A stretch of 64,000 bases of DNA from Paracoccus aminophilus JCM 7686 (lineage in GTDB: Bacteria > Pseudomonadota > Alphaproteobacteria > Rhodobacterales > Rhodobacteraceae), in assembly GCF_000444995.1 (NCBI RefSeq), contig NC_022041.1:1834001-1898000 (forward strand). The letters run 5' to 3'. The translations under genes were made by a program, and so were the position numbers. Below are positions 1 to 8,573 of this stretch, piece after piece; position 1 is the stretch's first letter; every line of letters starts with the position of its first letter. Below the pieces are notes generated by a model. The model was given only the letters and a program-made list of their open reading frames with translations, was not told the origin of the DNA and made no database searches.

Positions 1-944
1 GTGAAGCCCCCCGCCCGCTTGGCCAGCCGCTCGATGAACTCGGCATGGATGCTGCGCTCGATCACGAGGCGCGAGCCTGCCGAGCAAATCTGGCCCGAGT
101 TTTCAAAGATCGCGCCGATGACCTGATCCAGCGCCAGATCCAGATCGGCATCGGCGAGCACGATATTCGGCGATTTCCCCCCCAATTCGAGCGTGACCGA
201 GGCGATATTGCGCGCCGCCGCCTGCATGACGTTGATGCCCGTCGTGGTCGAGCCGGTGAAGGTCACATGGTGCACGTCGGGATGGGCGACCAAAGCCGCG
301 CCTGCCGCAACCCCGGTGCCGGTGACGACATTGCACACGCCCGCCGGCAGGCCCGCCTGATGCAGAAGATCCGCCAGCATCAGTGCGGTCATCGGCGTCT
401 GCTCGGCGGGTTTTGCCACCACCGAGCAGCCCGCCGCCAAGGCCGGGGCAAACGAGCGCGCGGCGGTCGAAAGCGGATAGTTCCAGGGAATGATATGGGC
501 GGTGACGCCGACCGGCTCATTCACGGAATAGGACACATAATCCTGCCCCAAGGGGTAAGAGCGCCCCTCGAGCTTATCGCCCGCGCCCGCGTAATATTCA
601 AAGGCGCGCGCGGCACCGCGCACATCGCCCAGAGCCTCGGCAAGGGTCTTGCCGGAATCGAGCACCTCGGCGCGGGCGAAGCGGTCAGCATGGGCACGCA
701 AGGCTTCGGCTACGCGCATCAGGACGCGGCCCCGCTCGGCGGCCGAGGTCTTGGCCCAAAGCGCGCCCGCGCGCTTGGCAGCAGCCACCGCCAAAGCGAT
801 ATCGTCGCTGTCGCCAGCCGCGAATTCCGCATGGGGCTCGGCAATGCCCGGATCAAAGCTTGCCATCATCCGACCCGAGACAGCCGCCTGCCAGCGCCCG
901 TCGATGAAATGCTGGTTCGGCAGGTTCAATGCGTGATTAGCCAT
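1..944 (-). CDS. NAD(P)-dependent aldehyde dehydrogenase, 3' end outside window
   Basis: Oxidises an aldehyde to its acid in the cytoplasm. 314 codons are visible and the gene runs off the left edge, so the C-terminal third is missing. Visible ALDH hallmarks are IPWNYP near residue 153, FTGSTTTG in the cofactor fold near 232, the general-base Glu in ELGGKSP (about E253) and the nucleophile Cys in GQICSAGSR (about C287). The ATG at 944 lies 4 bp after the stop of the upstream racemase-family gene, so the two are almost certainly co-transcribed. Context suggests it finishes oxidation of a sugar-acid or hydroxy-acid product. It resembles the betaine-aldehyde/semialdehyde branch, but the substrate cannot be told from sequence. 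Confidence 0.9.
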   Translation of the reverse strand, partial: MANHALNLPNQHFIDGRWQAAVSGRMMASFDPGIAEPHAEFAAGDSDDIALAVAAAKRAGALWAKTSAAERGRVLMRVAEALRAHADRFARAEVLDSGKTLAEALGDVRGAARAFEYYAGAGDKLEGRSYPLGQDYVSYSVNEPVGVTAHIIPWNYPLSTAARSFAPALAAGCSVVAKPAEQTPMTALMLADLLHQAGLPAGVCNVVTGTGVAAGAALVAHPDVHHVTFTGSTTTGINVMQAAARNIASVTLELGGKSPNIVLADADLDLALDQVIGAIFENSGQICSAGSRLVIERSIHAEFIERLAKRAGGF

Positions 945-948
945 GATC

Positions 949-2052
949 TCACCCGATCTCGCTGACCTGATAGGCCGATTTCGCCAGCCATTCCGGATTG
1001 ATCTCGACGCCCCAGCCCGGACGATCGCTGACCGTGACCTTGCCGCCCTCGACGCCGTAGGGGCAATCGACGAAGAGCCCCTGCTGCCAGGGGTAGTAAT
1101 CCAGACCCTCGATCGAGAATTCGAGATATTTGCCCGCCCCTTCGATCGCACGCAAAAGGTGCATGGTGAAAAGCGTGACCATGCCGAGGTTCGCGGCATG
1201 GGGCGTGATCGGCAGGCCCGCCGCATGGGCCATCTTGCAGACCCGAAGCGTGCGGGAAATGCCGCCGAGATAGAGGATATCGGGCTGGACGATATCGACC
1301 GCACGCATCTCGATCATGTGGCGCCAGGTCGGGATCTCGCAATCCTGCTCGCCGCCCGTGACCGCGATATCAAGCGCATCGGTCACCTGCTTGGTCTGCT
1401 CGAACTCCCAGTAAAGGCAGGGCTCCTCAAAGTGCTCGATCCCGTTGTCTTTCAGGATGCCGCCGACCTCGATGGCGCGTTTGGGGGAAAAGCCGCTGTT
1501 GGCATCGACCAGAAGCGAAGCCTGATCGCCAAGCGCGCGGCGGATGGTCGGGATGATCTCCTCGGTCCGGCCCGGCCATTCATCGATGTCATGGCCATAT
1601 TCAGCGGCCACGCGGAACTTGAACGCGTCAAAGCCCTGCTCGCCCTGCAACCGCTTGAAGCGCTCGGCCTCGGCGGCGGGGGTGATGTCGCGCCGCATCG
1701 AGGAGGCATAGGCGCGCAGGCTCCCCGGCGTGCCGCCGATGAGCGCCGTGACCGGCAGCCCCGCCGCCTTGCCGCGCAGATCCCAGATCGCGGTATCGAG
1801 CCCGCCGAAAGCGCGCTTCATGTAAGAGCCCGGGAATTTATGCTCGCGCTCGATCACCATATCGGTCAGCGCATCGATGTCGTCGAATTCAACACCCAGC
1901 ACATAGGGCGCGACCTGACGGTGCAGAACCTGCGCGGTAATGTCCGAATTATAGGTCGAGACCTGCCCGATGCCCTGCTGGCCGTCCTCGGCGGTGATGC
2001 GGACAAAGCCGATGAACTGGGTCGAGAAGGTCTCGATGCGCTTGATCTTCAC
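949..2052 (-). CDS. Mandelate racemase/muconate lactonizing-family enzyme (enolase superfamily)
   Basis: Probable sugar-acid dehydratase or racemase, 367 aa. Enolase-superfamily metal ligands are recognisable in DANSGF, FEEP and GGEQD, followed by PHAANLG, which supplies the C-terminal His. The position that is usually KxK in the mandelate racemase subgroup reads KFR here, so the first catalytic base is altered. I chose the GTG at 2052 because AAGGA sits 8 nt upstream and the protein then begins VKIKRIETF, as relatives do; the in-frame ATG at 2070 has no ribosome-binding site. It leads the operon with the aldehyde dehydrogenase and is divergent from a MocR regulator, which probably controls it. 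Exact substrate is unknown. Confidence 0.88.
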   Translation of the reverse strand: MKIKRIETFSTQFIGFVRITAEDGQQGIGQVSTYNSDITAQVLHRQVAPYVLGVEFDDIDALTDMVIEREHKFPGSYMKRAFGGLDTAIWDLRGKAAGLPVTALIGGTPGSLRAYASSMRRDITPAAEAERFKRLQGEQGFDAFKFRVAAEYGHDIDEWPGRTEEIIPTIRRALGDQASLLVDANSGFSPKRAIEVGGILKDNGIEHFEEPCLYWEFEQTKQVTDALDIAVTGGEQDCEIPTWRHMIEMRAVDIVQPDILYLGGISRTLRVCKMAHAAGLPITPHAANLGMVTLFTMHLLRAIEGAGKYLEFSIEGLDYYPWQQGLFVDCPYGVEGGKVTVSDRPGWGVEINPEWLAKSAYQVSEIG

Positions 2053-2116
2053 TGTCGTGTTCCTTGACATCAACGGATTGCTGGCTCGAAGACTAGGCCG
2101 CGCGCGCGCCGCTCAA

Positions 2117-2150
2117 TAAGGTCCACTTTCGAAAAAGGCGGAAACCGCTT
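2117..2150. promoter_or_regulatory. Candidate MocR operator (direct repeat)
   Basis: Between the divergent racemase and MocR genes, the minus strand carries AAGCGG (from 2150) and AAGTGG (from 2128), a direct repeat 22 bp apart, or two helical turns. The second copy extends to AAAGTGGACCTTA, which resembles the AAAGTGG core reported for some MocR/PdxR regulators. Assignment to the adjacent regulator is inference. Confidence 0.45.
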
Positions 2151-2234
2151 ATGGGATGCGGCGGGAGAGGCTGGCGGCCCTTCGCGTGCGCGCGAGGATC
2201 ACGTCGGCGCGGAGACGGCGGAAGGGAGGCCAGA

Positions 2235-3734
2235 ATGGTCAAGCGTTCATCAGGAGAGCTGTTGTTCTCGATCACCGTGGACCGGACGCTGGAAACCTCG
2301 GTCACGACCCAGCTTTACAACGCGATCCGCAAGCTCATCACCTCGGGCGATCTGCCGGGCGGCAAGCGCCTGCCCTCCAGCCGGACGCTCTCGACCGAGC
2401 TCGGCCTCTCGCGCACCACCACGATGTCGGCCTTCGAGCGGTTGCAGGCCGAGGGGCTGATCTATTCGATATCGGGCTCGGGCTCGTATATTTCGGAAAT
2501 CGCGCCCGCTGGAAAACCCGAGCAAACCTTGAGCGTTGAGGCCCCGGCGGCGACCGGCCCGACCCGAAGCTCGCTGTCCGCGACCTTGAACGCAGCCAGC
2601 TCGCGCTTTGTCGAGCGCCTGCCCCATCCGCGCGCGCCCCGTGCCTTCGTCACCGGCGTGCCCGATTACAACAGCTTTCCGCTGGCGATCTGGGCGCGGC
2701 TGACCGCCAAGCATCTGCGCGAGGAGCGCGAATATGTGCTGGGCTATTCCGACCCGGAGGGCGATCCGCGCCTGCGCCGCGCCATTGCCGAACATCTGCG
2801 CTCAAACCGTGGCATTTCCTGCGCGCCCGAGCAGATTTTCATCGTCAATGGCGCGCAGCAGGCCTTTGACCTGATCGGGCGGATGCTCATCAACCCCGGC
2901 GACAAGGTCTGGTTTGAAAACCCCGGCGCGATTGGCGCGCGCAACAGCCTGATCGCCTCGGGCGCCGAGCTGGTTCCGGTGCCCGTCGATGCCGAGGGCA
3001 TGCAGGTCGCCGAAGGGCTGCGCCTCGCCCCCGATTTTCGGCTGGCCTTCGTCACCCCCTCGCATCAGCATCCGACCGGGGCCGAGATGAGCATGGCGCG
3101 CCGCGCGGCGCTGCTTCAGGCGGCTTATGACAGCGATGGCTGGATCATCGAGGATGATTACGACGGCGAGTTCCGCTATGACGGCCGCCCGCTGCCGACG
3201 CTGAAAAGCGGCGATACGGCGGATCGGGTGATCTATGTGGGCACGTTTTCGAAAAGCATGTTCCCCTCGCTGCGCTTGGGCTTTTACATCGCGCCGCAAT
3301 CCTTGGTCCCGACCTTCCGCCATCTTTCCCGCGCCTTCCTGCAAGGGGTCTCGCTTGGCATGCAATCGGTGCTGGCGAGCTTTCTCGAAGAGGGCCATTT
3401 CGTCGCCCATATCCGCCGGATGCGCGAGATTTATGCCGAGCGTCACGCCAGTTTCTACGCCGCCGCGCAAGAGCATCTGGACGGGCTTCTCGACATCCGC
3501 CGCTCCTCTGCGGGCTTTCACACGGTCGGCCATTTCGCCTCGCCGCGCATGACCGAGACCGAGGTCGTCGCCGATGCCCGCGCCGCCGGGCTGGTGGTCT
3601 CGGCGCTTGAAAGTTTCGCGATCGGGCCAAGCCTGACGCCCAAGGGGCTGATCCTTGGCGTCACCGCGATCCCGCCCCGCGCGATCCGCGCGGGCGTCGA
3701 GACCTTGGCCCGCGTGCTCGAGCCCTATCGCTAG
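2235..3734 (+). CDS. MocR-family (GntR wHTH + aminotransferase-like) transcriptional regulator
   Basis: Cytoplasmic PLP-binding regulator, 499 aa. Residues about 10-80 are a GntR winged helix (ITSGDLPGGKRLPSSRTLS, then LGLSRTTTMSAFERLQAEG). From about 130 on it is a fold-type I aminotransferase domain with YSDPEGDPRLRRAI, EDDYDGEFRYDG and the PLP-lysine segment GTFSKSMFPSLRLGF. The first ATG in this frame is at 2151, but the ATG at 2235 has GGAAGGGAGG just upstream and gives a normal N-terminus. It is divergent from the racemase/aldehyde dehydrogenase operon and probably controls it through the repeat at 2117-2150. The effector is unknown. Confidence 0.92.
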   Translation: MVKRSSGELLFSITVDRTLETSVTTQLYNAIRKLITSGDLPGGKRLPSSRTLSTELGLSRTTTMSAFERLQAEGLIYSISGSGSYISEIAPAGKPEQTLSVEAPAATGPTRSSLSATLNAASSRFVERLPHPRAPRAFVTGVPDYNSFPLAIWARLTAKHLREEREYVLGYSDPEGDPRLRRAIAEHLRSNRGISCAPEQIFIVNGAQQAFDLIGRMLINPGDKVWFENPGAIGARNSLIASGAELVPVPVDAEGMQVAEGLRLAPDFRLAFVTPSHQHPTGAEMSMARRAALLQAAYDSDGWIIEDDYDGEFRYDGRPLPTLKSGDTADRVIYVGTFSKSMFPSLRLGFYIAPQSLVPTFRHLSRAFLQGVSLGMQSVLASFLEEGHFVAHIRRMREIYAERHASFYAAAQEHLDGLLDIRRSSAGFHTVGHFASPRMTETEVVADARAAGLVVSALESFAIGPSLTPKGLILGVTAIPPRAIRAGVETLARVLEPYR

Positions 3735-3764
3735 CGCCCCGCTATCTCGCGCCCCGGCCTCGCC

Positions 3765-5381
3765 TTAGCGCAGATCCTCCAGCATCATCGCCGCGCCCTT
3801 TTGCGCGACCATGATCGTCGGCGCATTGATATTGCCGGAGGTGACATTGGGGAAAACCGAGGCGTCAATGACGCGCAGCCCCTCGATCCCATGAACGCGC
3901 AGCCGTGCATCGACGACATCGCGCGCAGGATCGGGCCCCATCCGGCAGGTGCAGGAGGCATGGAAGACGCTGCCAGAGCGCGCGCGGATATCGGCGATCA
4001 GCGCCTCTTCGCTTTGCACCTCGCGACCGGGCTGCATCTCGGTCTCGATATATTTTGCAATCGCGGGCTGCTCGGAAATCCGGCGCACCAGCCGCACCCC
4101 GTCGAGCATCTGGTCGATGTCATTCTGGCTCGCCAGATAATTCGGCTCGATCAGCGGCGCGGCATGGGGATCGGCCGCACTGATCTCGATCCGGCCCCGG
4201 CTGTCGGGGCGGCAAGGCTGGACGCCGATGAAAAAGCCCGGGAAGGGATCGGGCATGGTCAGACGCCGCACGCCAGGTTTGGGCTTCGAATAGCTGACCG
4301 GCGAGAAGTAAAGCTGCTGATCCACCCGGTCGAGCCCCGGACGCGAGCGCACGAACCCGCCCGCCTGATTGACGCTGAGCGAGAGCGGCCCATTGCGAAA
4401 CAGCACATAGCGCATCCCGAGCATGATCCGCCCCAGCCACGGGCGCAGCTGCGAGTTCAGCGTCGGCACCTTCGAGCGGAAAAGGTAATCAATGCCGAGA
4501 TGGTCCTGCAAATTGCGCCCAACGCCCGGCATGTCCTTGACCACCGGCTTGCCGAAACGGCGCAAGACCTCGCCCGGACCGACGCCTGAATGCTGCAAGA
4601 GCATCGGCGTCTGAACCGCGCCCGCGCTGAGCACGACCTCGCGCCACGCCCGCGCGGTCTGGATCTGGCCGTTCGTCTCATATTCGACGCCAACCGCGCG
4701 ATTGCCCTCGAAGAGCACGCGCCGCGCCAAAGCCCCCGTCACCACCGTCAGATTGGCCCGCCCCATTGCGGGACGCAGGAAAGCGGTCGCGGTCGAGGCG
4801 CGCACGCCCTTGCGCGCCGAGATCTGATAGACCGACGTGCCCTCCTCCGCCGCGCCATTGTAATCGCGGGTTCGCCGCATCCCGGCCTCTTCGGTCGCAT
4901 CCAGCCAGTCATGGCAGAGCGGATGGACCGAGGGCGTCATATCGGTCACGGCAAGCTCGCCCGATCCGCCGCGATAGTCATCCGCACCACGCTCGAAGCT
5001 CTCGATCGCCTTGAAATGGGGCAGAACATCGTCCCAGCCCCAGCCGGGATTGCCCTCGGCCTTCCAATCGTCGAAATCCTCGCGCTGGCCCCGGACGAAG
5101 ACCATGGCGTTGATCGAGGAAGACCCGCCCAACACCTTGCCGCGCGGCCAGTAGGAATTGCGCCCGCCCAAAGCCTCTTGCGGGCCGGTCTCGAAACGCC
5201 AGTTCACCTTGGGGTTATAGAAGCTGTGGCCATAGCCGATCGGCATCCGGATCATGAAGCGCCGGTCACTGCCGCCCGCCTCCAGCAGCAAGACACGCAG
5301 CTTGCCAGAGGCGCTCAATCGATTGGCCAGAACGCAGCCCGCCGAGCCCGCGCCCACGATGATAATGTCAAATTCGGCCAT
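3765..5381 (-). CDS. GMC-family FAD oxidoreductase (choline/alcohol dehydrogenase-like)
   Basis: Oxidises an alcohol using FAD, 538 aa. The N-terminal dinucleotide fold reads VGAGSAGCVLANRLS, GMC signature 1 is in GRNSYWPRGKVLGGSSSIN, and the active-site His/Asn region is FHASCTCRMG then NVTSGNINAPTIM near the C-terminus. This is close to choline dehydrogenase BetA in length and motifs, but there is no betaine aldehyde dehydrogenase or BetI beside it, so the substrate is open. No signal peptide. GGGGGGAAC precedes the ATG. It lies downstream of the BLUF-like gene on the same strand, separated by a hairpin, and converges on the MocR gene. Confidence 0.9.
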   Translation of the reverse strand: MAEFDIIIVGAGSAGCVLANRLSASGKLRVLLLEAGGSDRRFMIRMPIGYGHSFYNPKVNWRFETGPQEALGGRNSYWPRGKVLGGSSSINAMVFVRGQREDFDDWKAEGNPGWGWDDVLPHFKAIESFERGADDYRGGSGELAVTDMTPSVHPLCHDWLDATEEAGMRRTRDYNGAAEEGTSVYQISARKGVRASTATAFLRPAMGRANLTVVTGALARRVLFEGNRAVGVEYETNGQIQTARAWREVVLSAGAVQTPMLLQHSGVGPGEVLRRFGKPVVKDMPGVGRNLQDHLGIDYLFRSKVPTLNSQLRPWLGRIMLGMRYVLFRNGPLSLSVNQAGGFVRSRPGLDRVDQQLYFSPVSYSKPKPGVRRLTMPDPFPGFFIGVQPCRPDSRGRIEISAADPHAAPLIEPNYLASQNDIDQMLDGVRLVRRISEQPAIAKYIETEMQPGREVQSEEALIADIRARSGSVFHASCTCRMGPDPARDVVDARLRVHGIEGLRVIDASVFPNVTSGNINAPTIMVAQKGAAMMLEDLR

Positions 5382-5473
5382 GTTCCCCCCAAAGCGCGCT
5401 GTGCTTTGGGTCTATTGGATGGCCCCCCCTGTTGGAAGGAGCCGTTCTGGCAAGATCGGGAAGCCACTTCCGC

Positions 5474-5509
5474 GCCTGCGGGCCTTCTGCTTGCGGAAAG
5501 CCCGCAGGC
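5474..5509 (-). terminator. Stem-loop after BLUF-like gene
   Basis: GCCTGCGGGC and GCCCGCAGGC form a perfect 10-bp stem with a 16-nt loop just after the BLUF-like stop codon. There is no clear T tract, so it may be a factor-assisted terminator or an RNA-stabilising hairpin. Confidence 0.45.
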
Positions 5510-5530
5510 AAGGCGCCCGCGCCTGAGTGC

Positions 5531-6025
5531 TCAGCCCCTCTGGCCCGATGCGGTCTTGAGAAAATCGATCAGCGCGCTGCCGGAATTGGGATGAAGCGGC
5601 TTGCTGATCTCATTGGCCCAGTTGAACAGCGACACGCCGTTTGTGGTGGTCGAGCCATGCGACCAGGCCGAAAACACCCGCTGAGTTTGCAGCTTGTTGC
5701 CGTAGATCATCAGCCCGTGATGGCTGCCATGGCAGCGGATCAGGTCGAGCATCATCGAGACCGAGGCCTTCGGCCCTTCGAACCACTGAAACAAGACCTC
5801 GTCTTCGCGATGCAGATAGCCGGTGATGCCGCATCTTTTCACGAGATCCGAATAGTCGCGCAGGATCTGGATTTGTCGCGGCGAGTTTTCGGAAATGCTG
5901 GCATAGCTGCGGTAAAGCACGCTCCAGGTTTCACCGGCACCGATCACTTGACACCCCACAACCGCTGAAAACCGCGCCCTCCGCCTGATTGCGGCATATT
6001 GGAAAAACGCGTTTAAGTTGTGCAT
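5531..6025 (-). CDS. BLUF-domain-like protein (flavin blue-light sensor fold), degenerate
   Basis: 164 aa, one domain. Residues about 38-130 align with BLUF domains: VLYRSYA keeps the flavin-coupled Tyr, LFQWFEG keeps the Gln, and FSAW keeps the Trp. The Asn expected nine residues before the Gly of ITG-x-L is Val here (SDLVKRCGITG), and the usual RDxRH is replaced by CHGSHH. Blue-light photochemistry is therefore doubtful and the domain may be a scaffold or a differently tuned sensor. The ATG at 6025 adds about 25 residues before the domain; a GTG at about 5947 (VIGAGETWS) is an alternative start. No output domain is attached. Confidence 0.75.
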   Translation of the reverse strand: MHNLNAFFQYAAIRRRARFSAVVGCQVIGAGETWSVLYRSYASISENSPRQIQILRDYSDLVKRCGITGYLHREDEVLFQWFEGPKASVSMMLDLIRCHGSHHGLMIYGNKLQTQRVFSAWSHGSTTTNGVSLFNWANEISKPLHPNSGSALIDFLKTASGQRG

Positions 6026-6309
6026 ATTTTACAAAAACGCCTGACCGCTGGCAAGACAAACGCGCAGAAAAAGATCACCCGGCCGGAGCAAGGTCTCCGA
6101 CGCCTTTGTCTCCCTGCTATCTGCGGCTCCTACCATGCCCATGCCGCCGCGCAGCAGGCTACCGATGGTGCCTATCCGCCGCCCGTGCATGTGGGCACGC
6201 AATCCGCCAGCCGCCCGGAACTTGTCCCGGCCCGCGGTGTTCTCATCATGTTCCAAAACCCGCCAGGCAACCTTTGCTTGCGTCCCCCTTGCGCCACGGA
6301 GGCAAATTT

Positions 6310-6738
6310 ATGATTGACCACGTCTATATCTCGGTCACGGATATCGAGAAATCTCTCGCCTTCTATGCCGAGGCTTTGAAGCCGCTCGGTTGGAGCCTCT
6401 TTGGCAAATACGACTCGGCCTCCGGGCCTGCGGACGTGCCCGACCTTCATGGGCTCCGGGACAGCGCCTATGGCAGCGGCACAGAGATCGGATGCAGCAT
6501 CTGGCTGCGCCAGCGCCAGCCGGGCGAAACCGGGCTCTATCTCGGGATTGTCTGCGACAGCAATGAGGCGGTCGATCAGGCCTATGCCGCCGCGCTCAAG
6601 GCAGGCGGCACCGACGAGGGCAAGCCCGCCGACCGGACCTATTTTGCGCCCGGCTATTACGCGGCCAATATCGCCGATTTCGACGGCAACCGGCTGGAAT
6701 TCGTTCATAAGGCCTGGAACCCCAAGCGTCGGAAATAA
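6310..6738 (+). CDS. VOC-family (glyoxalase/bleomycin-resistance fold) protein
   Basis: 142 aa, one vicinal-oxygen-chelate domain. It begins MIDHVYISVTDIEKSLAFY and ends with ANIADFDGNRLEFVHK, the usual beta-alpha-beta-beta-beta halves; His4 and the Glu of RLEFV are at the positions that bind metal in active members. CGGAGG lies 7 bp before the ATG. No operon partner: the next gene starts 155 bp downstream after a hairpin. VOC proteins of this size are lyases, isomerases or drug-binding proteins, and nothing here decides between them. Confidence 0.85.
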   Translation: MIDHVYISVTDIEKSLAFYAEALKPLGWSLFGKYDSASGPADVPDLHGLRDSAYGSGTEIGCSIWLRQRQPGETGLYLGIVCDSNEAVDQAYAAALKAGGTDEGKPADRTYFAPGYYAANIADFDGNRLEFVHKAWNPKRRK

Positions 6739-6751
6739 AACGACATTGCCC

Positions 6752-6771
6752 CGGGCGCAGCCCTGCGCCCG
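6752..6771 (+). terminator. Stem-loop after VOC gene
   Basis: CGGGCGCAG and CTGCGCCCG form a perfect 9-bp stem with a 2-nt centre, 13 bp after the stop codon. No T tract follows. Confidence 0.45.
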
Positions 6772-6893
6772 CGCCTCCCATCGCCATTCGCCCGTTGCAA
6801 CCGGCGGGTGATCTGCTAGAGCCTTCCGCGAAGTCGGCACAAGCCCCGTCACATCGCAGCCGGGCCGCTTCTTGATGGAAGAGCTTGTGAGCG

Positions 6894-7394
6894 ATGGACA
6901 GCCTGCTGACCCGGATCTTTTTGCGCCGACGCAAGTCGCTGATCAGCCGCGCCTTCAGGATCGTGCGCGATCCGGGCGTGGCCGAAGATGTCGCGCAAGA
7001 GGCCTATCTGCGCACCGCGCTCGCGCTTCAATCGCGCCCGATTGCGCAATTGGACGCTTTTCTCAGCCGCACGACCAGCAATCTCGCCATCGACCATCTG
7101 CGCCGCGACCGCCTGCGCGCACCGGGCGCGGCGCAAGACCCCGATGAGATCGCGGCCCCCGCGCCTTCGGTCGATGAGCTGTTGATCCAGCGCGAAAGGC
7201 TGCGCCTGCTTGAAGCTGCGCTCGCCCGCCTGCCGCCGCGTGCGCAGCGGGTCTGGGTGCTCAGCCGGATCGAGAACTGGCCCTATCCGCGCATTGCCAC
7301 CCATCTGGGGGTCTCGGCGAATACGGTCTATAACGACCTGAAACTGGCCATGGCGCAATGTCACGACGCCTTGGCGCGGCTGGATCGCGATTAG
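6894..7394 (+). CDS. ECF sigma factor, FecI-like
   Basis: 166 aa. Region 2 is seen in ISRAFRIVRDPGVAEDVAQEAY and SNLAIDHLRRDRL, and region 4 in LARLPPRAQRVWVLSRIENWPYPRIATHLGVSANTVYNDLK. Length and order match FecI-type sigma factors. It is followed 18 bp later by an anti-sigma FecR homologue and then a TonB-dependent receptor with a signalling domain, the classical surface-signalling arrangement. It should direct RNA polymerase to the receptor promoter once the receptor binds its iron source. No Fur box was identified by eye upstream. Confidence 0.93.
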   Translation: MDSLLTRIFLRRRKSLISRAFRIVRDPGVAEDVAQEAYLRTALALQSRPIAQLDAFLSRTTSNLAIDHLRRDRLRAPGAAQDPDEIAAPAPSVDELLIQRERLRLLEAALARLPPRAQRVWVLSRIENWPYPRIATHLGVSANTVYNDLKLAMAQCHDALARLDRD

Positions 7395-7412
7395 GCGGCG
7401 AGGAGAGTTATT

Positions 7413-8471
7413 GTGAGATTTCCGCGCCTGAACCGTGCCAGAAAAACGCCGTCCCGCCGCGCGCTCGAAAAGGAGCCGATGGGCTCTGTCGGCCCGAATT
7501 TCCGCCATCCCGATCCCGCAACAGATGCGGCACTCGACTGGTGCCTGCGGCTTGAGGCCGCCCCGCTCGACGATGAGGCTGCGCGTGCTTTGCGCGATTG
7601 GCTGGAGGCCGATCCCGCACATGGCGCGCGCCTCGACAGCCTCTTGCGGATGATGGCCAGCCCCGAACTCGCCACGGCCAGCGCGGGCCTTGCGCGCGCC
7701 TTGGCCGCGCCGCGCGCGGCGCGTGATCGTCGCGCGGGCGGTCTTCGGCTGGGTCGGGCGTGCAAGGCAGGGCTTGCATTGGCCGCGATTGCCGCTCTGG
7801 TCGTCGCGCTCAACGCCTTGCCCCATTGGCTGCTCCTCTGGCGGGCTGATCATCTGACCGGCCTTGCCGAACGCGCCGAGATCGCCCTGCCCGATGGCTC
7901 GACGCTGGTGCTCAACGCCCAATCGGCCGTGGCGCTCGATTTCGCCCAAGGCCGCCGCGAGGTCACTCTGCTGGCCGGGGAGGCCTTCTTTCGCGTCCGC
8001 CCCGACCCCGCGCATCCCTTTCTCGTCCATGCCCGCCATGCCGAGACCCGCGTGACCGGCACCGAATTCGCGGTCTCGCGCAGCGGGCCTCTGGACCGCG
8101 TGGTCTTGCGGGAGGGCCGCGTCGAAGTCTCGACGACCGCAGCCGCATCCCCCGCCCAGTCGCTGGCCCCCGGCGAGGCGATCACCGCCAGCGCCTCGGG
8201 CCTCTCGGCGGTGCGCCCGACCGATCCGGCTGCGGATCTGGCGTGGCTCGACGGCCGCATCAGCTTTTCGGATCGCCCGCTGTCCGAGGTGATCGACGCG
8301 CTGCAAAGCTATTCCCCCGAGCGCCTCTTCATCGCCTCGTCGCGGCTGCGGCGATTGCAGGTCAGCGGCAATTTCCGCCTCGATCAGCCCGAGGCCGCGA
8401 TCGAGGCGCTTGCCCTTGCCGCCGGGGCCAATCTGCTGCGCCTGCCGGGCGGGATGTTTATTCTGAATTAA
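7413..8471 (+). CDS. FecR-family anti-sigma/regulatory membrane protein
   Basis: 352 aa. The N-terminal cytoplasmic segment (DAALDWCLRLEAAPLDDE, then RDWLEADPAHGARL) matches the DUF4880 sigma-binding part. A single membrane span lies near residues 112-136 (LALAAIAALVVALNALPHW). The periplasmic FecR domain follows (IALPDGSTLVLNAQSAV, EVTLLAGEAFFRV, TRVTGTEFAV). The C-terminal part (LSEVIDALQSYSPERLFI) resembles the secretin/TonB N-terminal fold that contacts the receptor. GTG at 7413 has GGCGAGGAGAG before it; an ATG 21 codons later is possible. It relays the state of the downstream receptor to the sigma factor. Confidence 0.92.
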   Translation: MRFPRLNRARKTPSRRALEKEPMGSVGPNFRHPDPATDAALDWCLRLEAAPLDDEAARALRDWLEADPAHGARLDSLLRMMASPELATASAGLARALAAPRAARDRRAGGLRLGRACKAGLALAAIAALVVALNALPHWLLLWRADHLTGLAERAEIALPDGSTLVLNAQSAVALDFAQGRREVTLLAGEAFFRVRPDPAHPFLVHARHAETRVTGTEFAVSRSGPLDRVVLREGRVEVSTTAAASPAQSLAPGEAITASASGLSAVRPTDPAADLAWLDGRISFSDRPLSEVIDALQSYSPERLFIASSRLRRLQVSGNFRLDQPEAAIEALALAAGANLLRLPGGMFILN

Positions 8472-8573
8472 AGACTCAACTATTTTTGTGAGATCGCCCG
8501 TCCCCATCCGTCTGTCCTGAAGAAGAGCCGCCACAGCCGCAAAGGCGGGCGTCAGGACAGAGACGAGGATGAG

